DNA from: RGIG3701 sp031553595
GTDB taxonomy: Bacteria; Planctomycetota; Planctomycetia; Pirellulales; Thermoguttaceae
Direction of reading: 5' to 3'
Length of the DNA: 64,000 nt
Assembly: GCA_031553595.1 (NCBI GenBank)
Contig: JAVBLI010000034.1
Coordinates: 29,333 to 93,332, forward strand
Each line of letters begins with the position of its first letter. Position 1 is the first letter of the stretch. Of the stretch, positions 35,116 to 44,200 are shown one piece after another. Below the pieces are notes generated by a model, which was given only the letters and a program-made list of their open reading frames with translations, searched no databases and had not been told where the DNA came from. Both the position numbers and the translations under genes were made by a program.

Positions 35116-36189
35116 TTAATCCTCCAGAACCCGCCCCTCACTGAGGATTTTTCCGAAATTTTCGAGTTCCAGATAATGCCCCAGCTCGCCGTAAAGCGGG
35201 CGGTACTGTTCCTGGAACTGCGGGCGGCAAAAAACGTCGAGCAGGATGCCGTTTTCCTGCAAAAATTTCCCCACCGCCTGAGCATCATATTTTCCGTCCG
35301 CCGTCTTCGGGTGAAAGGGCGCGTCGGTGACGAGATAAAACCGCCGGATGGCGTTTTTCGAGTAATTCAGATTCAGGGACTCCATCAGGGCGTCCAGGGC
35401 GGATTCGGGGATGTCGCCGCCGTCATAACGTTTGACGTGCGTGACGTGACTCTGAAACTCCTGAATGTCGCCCGTGAAATCGTAAATATCCACCCACTCG
35501 CCGTCCTGCGTGTCTCCGAAACCGATCAGCGCGAATCGCGCGGTTAATGCCTGGCGATCCACTTTCCTCGCGAATTCCACGCATTTTTCCTTCAGCGCTT
35601 TGAGCGTTTCGTCCATCGAGCCGGTGGTGTCGATGATGAATACCATGTCCAGATTATCCGCGGTGGGAAAGGCGGCCTGAACCTCCCGGCGGAAAAGCCC
35701 GGAACGGAACCAGAGGGATATCTGGATCGGATCGCCGGGCGAATACGTCCAGCTCCACGGCCGCGTGTAATGCCCGGGCTGAAGGTAATCGTCGCAGATG
35801 TCCGTGTATGCATCCCCCCACGCACGCCGGCTGTAAACCAGGCCCGGCTTCACGACCTCGAATGAAATTTCGATCTGCCCCTGAAAACACGGATTCTGCT
35901 TCACCTCGACATTCTTGAGAACCGCGTACCGCCCCACCGTTTTCTGGTGAATCCAGCCCAGAAGCAGCATGAAAAGAATCGCCCCCACACATAACAGCAC
36001 CGCCAGCAGCACGTTCCGCGAGGCGAACTTTTTCGCGTCTCCCTGCAGGCGGGCCACCCACTTTTGCAGCTCCGCATACGCCTTTTTTGCCTCGCCCTTC
36101 TCCGGATTCGGCTTTTCGTCCGGCCCAGGCACGTCCTGTGCTGAAACAGAGGGAGGAGTCGGCGTTGGAGCGGGGGGTACGGAACTCAT
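35116..36189 (-). CDS. Membrane-anchored VWA-domain protein
   Basis: This 357-residue protein has a Pro-rich N-terminus, one membrane helix (59-80, NVLLAVLLCVGAILFMLLLG), a beta domain (about 84-178) and a VWA domain (about 181-345). The MIDAS motif is D187-T-T-G-S191, with the second ligand around Thr/Asp in FGDTQDGEW and YDGGDIPESALDAL. The post-membrane domain, VGRYAVLKNVEVKQNP, resembles the one in the 1344-residue neighbour. It lies 39 bases upstream of that gene on the same strand, so the two are likely co-translated partners. The VWA domain should face the periplasm if the N-terminus is cytoplasmic. Confidence 0.85.
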   Translation of the reverse strand: MSSVPPAPTPTPPSVSAQDVPGPDEKPNPEKGEAKKAYAELQKWVARLQGDAKKFASRNVLLAVLLCVGAILFMLLLGWIHQKTVGRYAVLKNVEVKQNPCFQGQIEISFEVVKPGLVYSRRAWGDAYTDICDDYLQPGHYTRPWSWTYSPGDPIQISLWFRSGLFRREVQAAFPTADNLDMVFIIDTTGSMDETLKALKEKCVEFARKVDRQALTARFALIGFGDTQDGEWVDIYDFTGDIQEFQSHVTHVKRYDGGDIPESALDALMESLNLNYSKNAIRRFYLVTDAPFHPKTADGKYDAQAVGKFLQENGILLDVFCRPQFQEQYRPLYGELGHYLELENFGKILSEGRVLED

Positions 36190-36250
36190 AAACGGTTATT
36201 TTCGGGAAAAGATGGAGGGAAAAGAGGAGCGGGAATGCCAGAGCCGGAGA

Positions 36251-36853
36251 TCATGGGGCGGATTTCGCCGGCTGGCGGACAGGTGGATTTTTGCTCGCCT
36301 TATTCGGACTCGGCTCGGTCGTCACCTTTTCCGTGACCGCGAGATTCAGCTCCGCCTGCGTTTCCGCATCCCGGCGGGCCGTCAGCGCGCGATTCGCCCG
36401 GCCGCCGAGCGAGTAATCCGCCCGCGCCGCCGCTGGCGTTTCCGCCTGCTGCGTCTGCCGCAGGAGCACGTTATCGCGGACGCTCATCATGTTCCGGCTC
36501 TTGGCCGAAGGTTGGCCGCCGTACGCATGCAGCGTGTCGTTCATCAGCCCGGCCTCCATGGCCTCGAAATCATGAACATACACACCCACGCTCATGCCGG
36601 TGGCGCCGGTGGAACTTCCGTAAGACCGGTTGCGCATCGGCAGCAGTGGTGCGCCGCTGGTGGAGGAGCCGCTGGCCGCGCGGTTGACGCCGCCCAGGTA
36701 CGCCCCGCCACGATCCGGAACGGAAACCGTCGTGTTGACGGTGGTATACTCGAATGTGGGCAGTTGCACCGCCTGCGCAACGGCACTGGAGGCCCACACG
36801 CAGTGCATGGAAATGAGCACGGCAACAAAAATAAAATCGTATCGTTGAAACAT
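36251..36853 (-). CDS. Small exported protein with GspD-like motif
   Basis: This 200-residue protein starts at ATG 36853 (MFQRYDFIFVAVLISMHCVW) behind AGGAGACGGGAAA. A signal peptide is followed by VSVPDRGGAYLGG, which resembles the VPDGG-x-x-LGG motif of type II/III secretin C-domains but without the rest of that domain. The C-terminus is Lys/Pro-rich (KASKNPPVRQPAKSAP). Function unknown. It lies 61 bases upstream of the VWA gene and 89 bases downstream of the propeller gene, with a strong terminator in between. Confidence 0.65.
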   Translation of the reverse strand: MFQRYDFIFVAVLISMHCVWASSAVAQAVQLPTFEYTTVNTTVSVPDRGGAYLGGVNRAASGSSTSGAPLLPMRNRSYGSSTGATGMSVGVYVHDFEAMEAGLMNDTLHAYGGQPSAKSRNMMSVRDNVLLRQTQQAETPAAARADYSLGGRANRALTARRDAETQAELNLAVTEKVTTEPSPNKASKNPPVRQPAKSAP

Positions 36854-36872
36854 TTTCCCGTCTCCTGCATGG

Positions 36873-36910
36873 AAAAGACCGACGTGCCAGGATTCCCGAC
36901 ACGCCGGTCT
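36873..36910 (-). terminator. Intrinsic terminator between the propeller gene and the small exported gene
   Basis: On the minus strand AGACCGGCGTG pairs with CACGTCGGTCT (11 bp, one G-U), with a 13-base loop, followed by a short T run (AAAA at 36873-36876). It would end or attenuate transcription from the gene at 36943. Confidence 0.65.
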
Positions 36911-36942
36911 GTTGCTCATTCGTCACGTTTCAGGAATAAGGA

Positions 36943-39177
36943 TTAATACACTCCCTTATAGGTGTCGCGATGGTTTTTCTCCCAGTACATCCGGGGGCCG
37001 ACGACGAAGTCCTGGATGGGCTCTTTCGTCCAGTCGAACAGCAGACGCTGATCCACTTTGCCTTCCGGCGAGGTTTTGAACTCGATCAGGTACGGCGCGG
37101 CATTCGCGTCCGAAGCGTCACGCATGACCGTCACGATTCCGGTTCCGCCGACTTTCTCGGCAGCGCCCGCGGGCGGCGCGAAGGACAGCAGACCGCCGTT
37201 GTGCAGGATTTTGCCTGCCGGCAGTTTGTACGTCGTTTTCTTCGTTTCGCCTTCCATCACGACGATTTCGTTTAGGCCCTGGGTGGCTGCCCAGTGATCG
37301 GACACCGGGTCCGCCGCCACACCGCCGGCTTCCGGCAGGATGGGCGTGCTGCGGTGCTCGTCCGCATCGCCGGAGTAGCGGTAAATGCCCTGATTTCCAT
37401 CGGAACCGTAAATAACCGCCTTATCGCGGCCCACGGCCACCGACATACGCTGATTCTGGAACTTCATGCCTTCGAATTTCTTGAAGGTATCGGCCGGGCG
37501 ACCCGAAACGTTCGTCATCATGATCGTGTCGGCCATGTTATCGGCGAGAATGATGGAATCACTGTTCGGGGCCACCGCGACGTCCGTGGGGTGAACCAGT
37601 TTTTCATCGTTCTGCAGGATCGTCGAAACGGCGCCGCCGTCGTCGATGTTATAAATCTTGCCACCTTCGCGCGGCGTGACACAGACCAAGCCGTGCTCAC
37701 GAACCATCGCAATTCCCGTCGCCGTGGCGGGCAGGTTCACCATGCCCAAGACGCGGCCCTGATCGTCGACCTGATAGACGCGACCGGGGGATTTGTCGTC
37801 ACCGACGGAAATGTAAAGCACCATCGCCGGGGCGATTTCCGGCGGAGGAGCGATTTCCACGCCGCCGAGATCAGCCGTACCGTAGGCACCGCCGCCACCG
37901 CCACCATAACCGCCGCCGCCGTAGCCGTAGCCGGGCTGATACTGCGGAATGTTGGGATTCCAGTAAGGAATTTCGGGGTTGTAAACCAGGATGTCCGGGC
38001 CGTAAATGGTCGGAACCTTGGGCATCTTGAGTTTCGGGGCGAGGTTCCGCACCCGCTGCTTATACTGCGGGGCGAGATTGCGGGTGTTGTTACCGATCAT
38101 GTTGTTGCCGCCGGGGCCGGGGCCGGGATTATCGCCGGGATTTTCACCAGGGCCGGGGGCATCGGCCGGATTGGGTTCGTTGGGATTCGGGCCTTCATCG
38201 GGGGACGGACCTTCGCCGCAACCGTCCGCACAGCCTTCGCCCGTGCCGGGGCCGTCACCAGAGCCGGAACCGTCGCCGGGGCCATTGCCAGGACCCGTAC
38301 CGGGGCCGGAACCAGGACCGCTGCCGGGGGCGTCGCCCATGGCCAGCGTGGCACCCTGTCCGAGTGCTTTTCCGAGCGGGTCGATTGCCCACGGATTGGC
38401 TTTTTTACCGCATTCGGCACATCCGTCGCCAGCACCGCCGTTGCCACCGCACGCAGCGCAACCGCTGCCACTGCCGGGGCCGGCGCCCGTACCTTCACCG
38501 CCGCCGCTGCCTTCGCCGCATCCGCCGGTGCAACCTTCTTTGCCGCAATCGCACGCGGCGCCACCGCCACTAGTGCCGTGGTCATGACCGCCACTGCCAT
38601 TACCGCTGTGCACATGGTTCGTACCACCACCGGTGTGGTGAACGTCGCCGACGTGATGCACATCGTCATGATGATATGTGGTGCCCGTATGGACGACATG
38701 ATGGTCGCCTTCATGATAAACACGCTCGGTCACCACCGGGGTACGAATCACATCATGATCAATGACACGGGGCGTTTCGCGAACCACCGGAATTTCCGTG
38801 ACCACCGGGGTTTCTTGCCGCACGACTTCCGTCGGGACGACATCCTGCGGCGCATCGGTCTGGAACAGCGGAATCCGCTGGCCGTTGTTTTCCAGGTAAC
38901 GACCCATCATATTCGTCCAGTCGCCTTCGAAATCAATCGTCGACTGCTTGGCGTTATAACTGGCGGGAGTGGCGATTTCTTCGCCCTGTTCGTTGACGAC
39001 CTTAAACGTGCTCCAGGTCGGAGCCGCGCCGGTGATATCCAGCGTCACACGCAGGAGCCTGGCAGCATCGTCCTGCTTCGTTACGTTACGCACCTGCCAG
39101 GGGGCGTCAGCATACGCCGCGGCGGCAAAAGCCACCACGCACACGCATGCCAGGAACAGTTGTAATCCTCGTTTCAT
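36943..39177 (-). CDS. Exported His/Cys/Gly-rich protein with C-terminal beta-propeller
   Basis: This 744-residue protein starts at ATG 39177 (MKRGLQLFLACVCVVAFAAA) behind AAGGAG and has a signal peptide. After a folded N-terminal part (about 25-120) comes a His cluster (about 165-215; YHHDDVHHVGDVHH), then a Cys region (CDCGKEGCTGGCGEG; SGCAACGGNGGAGDGCAECG), a Gly/Pro/Ser repeat (GSGPGSGPGTGPGNGPG) and a Tyr/Gly linker. The C-terminal half (about 500-744) has repeated blades with GRVYQVDDQGRVLGMVN and NSDSIILADNMADTIMMTN, like NHL/SMP-30 propellers. Metal binding by the His/Cys region is inferred. A candidate promoter lies at 39456-39484. Confidence 0.75.
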   Translation of the reverse strand: MKRGLQLFLACVCVVAFAAAAYADAPWQVRNVTKQDDAARLLRVTLDITGAAPTWSTFKVVNEQGEEIATPASYNAKQSTIDFEGDWTNMMGRYLENNGQRIPLFQTDAPQDVVPTEVVRQETPVVTEIPVVRETPRVIDHDVIRTPVVTERVYHEGDHHVVHTGTTYHHDDVHHVGDVHHTGGGTNHVHSGNGSGGHDHGTSGGGAACDCGKEGCTGGCGEGSGGGEGTGAGPGSGSGCAACGGNGGAGDGCAECGKKANPWAIDPLGKALGQGATLAMGDAPGSGPGSGPGTGPGNGPGDGSGSGDGPGTGEGCADGCGEGPSPDEGPNPNEPNPADAPGPGENPGDNPGPGPGGNNMIGNNTRNLAPQYKQRVRNLAPKLKMPKVPTIYGPDILVYNPEIPYWNPNIPQYQPGYGYGGGGYGGGGGGAYGTADLGGVEIAPPPEIAPAMVLYISVGDDKSPGRVYQVDDQGRVLGMVNLPATATGIAMVREHGLVCVTPREGGKIYNIDDGGAVSTILQNDEKLVHPTDVAVAPNSDSIILADNMADTIMMTNVSGRPADTFKKFEGMKFQNQRMSVAVGRDKAVIYGSDGNQGIYRYSGDADEHRSTPILPEAGGVAADPVSDHWAATQGLNEIVVMEGETKKTTYKLPAGKILHNGGLLSFAPPAGAAEKVGGTGIVTVMRDASDANAAPYLIEFKTSPEGKVDQRLLFDWTKEPIQDFVVGPRMYWEKNHRDTYKGVY

Positions 39178-39455
39178 GTTTTTCCACTCCTTGTTAAAAA
39201 CGGACAAGTAATCTGGGAATTCCCGTTGGTGAGATACGGCCGCGATGATAAAAATCGCTGTATCTCGTTTTTTGCGCATAAGTTCAAGCCGTCCTCATGA
39301 AAAGTAGCCACAAAATGGCATTTTCCATGGTAACCGCAAAAACACGAGCCTCCCCAGACTCTTATGATGCATTTACATCTCTATATAATAGGATACCAAT
39401 TTAACGAGCAAATTGCAAGTATTATTTCGCCCATTCTTCAAAATATTCCAAAAAT

Positions 39456-39484
39456 ATTATAAAAAACATCTTGTAATGTGCGAA
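39456..39484 (-). promoter_or_regulatory. Candidate promoter for the His/Cys-rich propeller gene
   Basis: TTCGCA (39479-39484) and TATAAT (39456-39461) on the minus strand are 17 bases apart. The implied leader is about 270 bases. The rest of the 515-base gap 39178-39692 holds AT-rich sequence and repeat R4. Confidence 0.5.
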
Positions 39485-39542
39485 ATTCTTAAGGTAAACC
39501 CCGTTACAGGCGAATTCTGGTCATCGTCGAGTTAACGCGCTC

Positions 39543-39668
39543 ACAAAAACAGCAGCCGGGAGCGAAACGTTAGCGCAGAGACCGGATCGAAGAGGGAAAA
39601 AATCCGGCTATTCTATCCGGTCTCTTCGCGTCACTACGTTCCGCTGCGCTCCCGGCTGCTGTTCTTGT
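39543..39668. repeat. 120-bp intergenic palindromic repeat, copy R4
   Basis: ACAAAAACAGCAGCCGGGAG on the left and CTCCCGGCTGCTGTTCTTGT on the right are inverted, with inner GAGACCGGATCGAA and TTCTATCCGGTCTC. The right arm is the longer type (GCGTCACTACGTTCCGCTGC). It starts 25 bases beyond the pheA stop. Confidence 0.9.
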
Positions 39669-39692
39669 GCATCCCTTGATTTTACGTCTGCG

Positions 39693-40691
39693 CTAGCCCT
39701 CCGCTTGCGCGTACGAGCCTAAAACGACCAGCTGGGAGGTTTTATTCTCCAAGGCCGCCAGCGCCCGACGCACACGCAATTCGCTACGGTGCCCCATGAA
39801 ATCCACAAAAAACAGGTATCTTCCCGGCGTCTGCGGAATCGGCACCGACTCGATCCAAGTCAGATTCAGGTGTTTTTTCTTAAAAACCGCCAACGCGTCT
39901 GCCAGCGTCCCCGCCTGGTGCGGCAACTCAAACATCAGCGTGGTCTTATCACGCCCTGTTTTTGCCGTCTCTTCCCGGCCGAGGACGAGGAAACGCGTGT
40001 GGTTGTGGGGGTTATCCTCGATGGCGTCGGCCAGCACATCCAGCCCATACACCTCGGCGGCATACGCACTTGCCACAGCCGCCACGCCGGGCTTTTTGTG
40101 AGCCAGCCGGGCCGCGTCCGCCGTGCTAACGGCATCCACCAGCCGTGCCCCGGGCAAATGCCGGGCCAGCCAGTGCCTGCACTGCGAAAGCGCCTGCGGC
40201 TTACTGTGCACTTCGGTGATTTCCTCGCGCCGGCAATTCGCAGCCAGCGCGTGGTGAATCGGGAGTTGCACCTCGCCGCAAATCGTCATCGGGGAGCGCG
40301 AAAACGCCTCCAGCGAGTCGATCACGCCGCCGTCTGTCGTGTTTTCGATGGGGACGACGCCGAAATCCGACTGTCCACCCGAAATCTCCTCAAAAACGGC
40401 GGGAATCGTGCTCACCGGAGCGAGTTCCACGCCTGTGCCGAAGTATTTCAGCAGCGCCAGATGGCTGTAACTGGTTTTCGGTCCCAAAAACGCCACCCGG
40501 CACGGTCTAACAACCTGTCGGCACATACCATTAATATTACGCAGGATTTCCGCAATCTGTTCCCCGGGCAGCTCACCGGCGGGAACGCCGTGATGATGGC
40601 AGAACGTCGCCAGCCGCCGCTGAATGAGTGCCGCGAGCTCGGCGTCCAGGGTTTCCAGGGTTTTATCGATTTTCGATTGATTTGAGGGCAT
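39693..40691 (-). CDS. pheA: Prephenate dehydratase with vestigial chorismate-mutase-like N-terminus
   Basis: The enzyme converts prephenate to phenylpyruvate in phenylalanine synthesis. Of 332 residues, 1 to about 60 resemble a chorismate mutase helix (IDKTLETLDAELAALIQRRL), but the domain is shorter than the usual 90 and may be inactive. The dehydratase core has VAFLGPKTSYSHLALLKYFG, FGVVPIENTTDGGV and the catalytic NHTRFLVLG. The C-terminal ACT domain (TTLMFELPHQAGTLADALAV) has AGTL and IESVP where phenylalanine-binding domains often have GALV and ESRP, so feedback inhibition may differ. It lies between two copies of the palindromic repeat. Confidence 0.92.
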   Translation of the reverse strand: MPSNQSKIDKTLETLDAELAALIQRRLATFCHHHGVPAGELPGEQIAEILRNINGMCRQVVRPCRVAFLGPKTSYSHLALLKYFGTGVELAPVSTIPAVFEEISGGQSDFGVVPIENTTDGGVIDSLEAFSRSPMTICGEVQLPIHHALAANCRREEITEVHSKPQALSQCRHWLARHLPGARLVDAVSTADAARLAHKKPGVAAVASAYAAEVYGLDVLADAIEDNPHNHTRFLVLGREETAKTGRDKTTLMFELPHQAGTLADALAVFKKKHLNLTWIESVPIPQTPGRYLFFVDFMGHRSELRVRRALAALENKTSQLVVLGSYAQAEG

Positions 40692-40748
40692 GGTTCGTTT
40701 GAAAAATTCAGGGAATGGCGTGGGATTTATGACTGAATGGAACGCCTG

Positions 40749-40869
40749 ACAACCGCAGCTGGCGGCGGAGCGTTATCGCGGAGGTCGGATCGAAATGGGA
40801 TAAAACCCGGCGATTCTATCCGGTCTCTGCGCGTCACTTCGACCCGCTGCACTCCCGGCTGCTGTTTCC
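40749..40869. repeat. 120-bp intergenic palindromic repeat, copy R5 (diverged left end)
   Basis: The right arm (CTCCCGGCTGCTGTT) is well kept; the left end ACAACCGCAGCTGGCGGCGG has several changes. Inner arms GAGGTCGGATCGAA and TTCTATCCGGTCTC remain. With R4 it brackets pheA. Confidence 0.8.
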
Positions 40870-41226
40870 GCGGATACATCCACATGTGAGATGCTCAGGG
40901 CGTTATTATATATACTATCGTCACAAAAGAGAAGCGAGGCCTGAAAAAAGCCGGGACGGCGGGGTTTTTGTCGCGGTAGCGTGGGGGCATCTGTTGTTAC
41001 TTTAGCGATCATTATTCAATAAACATTTTTTCCCTCAAATACGTCATGGATCTTATGTCCATTACTGCCGTTAAACTTTGCGTATTTTGTATGTTTTACT
41101 TTTTCGCTGATTTTCCCGCGTTTTGTCAGTTAGTTCTTAATATTTTTTCACTTTGTTCCGATTATTGCACTATACGGAATTACACCGAAAGGATTTTGGG
41201 GTAATCATTTTCAGAAGGGACTTGAA
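40870..41226. other. AT-rich spacer upstream of the autotransporter gene
   Basis: This 357-base stretch has no plausible gene. It contains TATATATAC near 40910 and AT-rich segments at 41030-41170. I saw no convincing promoter pair. AAGGGA precedes the autotransporter ATG by eight bases. Confidence 0.5.
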
Positions 41227-44200
41227 ATGAACACCAATTTGTCGCGTAAAACACGCAAAATGACATGGGCAACGATGGTTTTTCTAGGCGCACTGCTTTG
41301 TGCGCTGCCATCGTACGTGAAGGGGGCGGACGTTGTCAAGCGGACAGTGGATGTCGGCCCTTATACGAACCCGCAGCAGACGTCCGGTTCTTCTATCATT
41401 CCGAAAGGCACGCAAAAGCTGGAAATCACTGTGAATAACAGTGTGACCGGAACGCTGAAGGGTGATTTTGGCACTTATGACTATTTTAAGCCCGGGACGG
41501 CGATCTTGAAGGTCAGCGGGGTTGATCTCAACAGCCTCACCAGCTTTAAGGTTGGTGCCGAGTATGCGGCCCCCAGCGATGCGTATTCGGTGGGCCGTTA
41601 CGGCCTGCTGATTATCGATGGCGGCGGCCGCAGCACCAGCAAACCGCTGACGTGGGACATCTCGGGATTTGATTCCAAGAATGCCGGCTTCGGCGCGCTG
41701 GTTCAGTTCGGCGGCGGCGTCATTAACCAGGATTCGACCGGCGAGAGTGTGGATCTTACCATCAACGGTACGAACACTTTCGGCAGCTACACCATGTTCG
41801 GCGGACGTGCCACCAATCAGGGCGGCAACGCGACCGTAACATTCAATGCCGGCAACAAAACGCTCTTCAATCAGAACGCGGAAGCGATTTTCGGCGGTGG
41901 TTCCTACACTGGCGTCGGCGGCAACGCGTATGTGAAGTTCATGGCCGGCGACGTCGAATTCCAGAACCAGAATGCCTTCTTCGGCGGCTATTCGCTGCAG
42001 GGATTCAACAGTGCAGGAAAGGCGTACGTCGACTTTTATAAAGATTCCTACACCCAGTTCCGCCAGCGCGTTGTGTTCGGCGGTATCGGTTACCTCAACG
42101 CGGGGTATTCGGAAGTCAACTTCTACGGTGGCAAGACCGTTTTCACCTCCGATTTCGATACCGAGAGCGGTTACATGGGCGTTTACTTCAGCGCCATGGC
42201 CTATTATGAAATGGGCGGATGCCCGGACACCTTCGGTTACTCCTCCGGTACGACCGTGAACTTCTTGTGCTCGGAAACGATTTTCAACACCATGACGTAC
42301 TTCGGCGGCGGTTACAACCTCGACCGCAACGGCAACGGTGACAAAGACCGCACATGGGGTGGTAAAGTCAATGTGAGTTTCTTAGCCGGAGAGCATATCT
42401 TCCAGGATACGACCTTCCTGCTTGATGCCGATCCGGATCGTCGCAACGGCCCGCTCTGGTTCTGGGAAGGCGGCACGTTCTTCGGCGGTCCCGGTTCGAA
42501 CGTGAACGTTTACTTCGGCGGCGGTACCACCTCCTTCATCGGGTCCGACATGGCTCTGCGAAGCATGTACGACCACGACGAAGTCAGCTATAACAAATAC
42601 GTTTACACCAAAGCCCTGGCGTATTCCAACGGCTACGATATCTTCAATTCGACGAACTATGCCGACGAGGTGCAGTTCGGCGGTGGAGCCTTTCAGATCG
42701 GCGACGGTATTTATCTCGACAACCAGTATGTCGCGGTGACGGCCTCCAACGTGAACGAGCTGAATCAGCGCTACCCGTCCAGCACGAACGTCCTGATGGA
42801 GTGCGGGCGGATTTATTTCGACAACGTGCGTGCGACGTTCGGCGGACGCGTGGGTAACTACCTCCGGTACGACTCCTACATGGCCGAGCTGAATAACAAC
42901 GGCACCTATGCGGGCCTCTGGGCCGTCGAAGATCCGACCGCACCCGGCGGCTGGAGCGGTGGAATCACCTATGATTTCTTCACCGACTACTATGAAACCA
43001 ATAACCCGCTTAACGATTACGTCCGCAACCCGAACCTGTTCAACGACAGCGGTGTTGCCGCGAAGGTAGAACTCACCGGCGGAGCCGAGCTGCGCGTCGG
43101 CGTCAACGCCCTGCTGATCGGCCTGGCCAAAGGCACCGAATTCAAGGGCACGGGCGGAACGCTGTTTTACGATTTCAAAATCGCCACCAAAGATCTTGGA
43201 ATCAAATCCGGCGGGGCAACGCAGCTGGATGTCGGTACGCTTTACTTCGACCGGGTTTCCCTCGATGGTACGGTCGTCGACATTTCCCTGGAACAGATTC
43301 AAGACCTGACCAAAGGGACGTACAAGACGGACATCGCCCTGAAAGGTGAAAGCTCGATCAACGTCGGCGGAGCCATCGGTGAAGACAACCGCTTTTACAC
43401 CGTCGAGGTGGTGAAAACCGATCGCACGACCGCGGCCGCTGTCAATACCGACGTCGATGTCAGCATCAACAACGAGTACAGCCTGCTGGTCACTGTCAAG
43501 AAACAGATCGGCATTTACGACGACGCCGTCGGCAACGTCCGCGTTAATCGTCGACATCTCAACGATCTGATTTACAATCATTCCGACGAGTATTGGCAGA
43601 CGGCCAACGCTGTGAAGGAAATCCTCAAGAAGAGCAAAAACGCACGGGAGGAAGCCGCGAACTTCGACATCCTCGGCGGGGCGCTTTATGCCAACATGGC
43701 CTACGCTCAGCTGCAGCGGATCACGATGCTGAACTACCTTCTGGCGGATCAGCTGTATGCGGAAGACGCCGGCCGGTTCTGCTACGGCAATAGCTGTGCC
43801 CGCGGCATGTGCTGCGATACCGGCTGCGGTTCCAGCGGATGCGGATACAACTGCGGCGGTTACGGCTGCGGCGATCCCAACTGCGGTGGCGGCGGTGTCG
43901 GCACTGGCGGACAGGTTATTTACGATGAATTCGGAAATCCCTACCCGGTGTACAACCAGATTTACAACGGTTATCGTGCCCCGCGCTTCACGCTCTGGGC
44001 TCGCGCCTACGGTTTCACTGGCGATACCAGCTATCACAACGGTTTCAGCCCCTACGACAGCAACTCCTTCGGCGGTATCTTCGGCATGCAGTTCCGCGTA
44101 TGCGAAAACGGCAAGTTCGGAATTTACTACGCCTATGGTCAGACCGAAGTCAGCTCCGACGCTCCCATGGGATGGCAGAATATCAAGTCGAACGACCACA

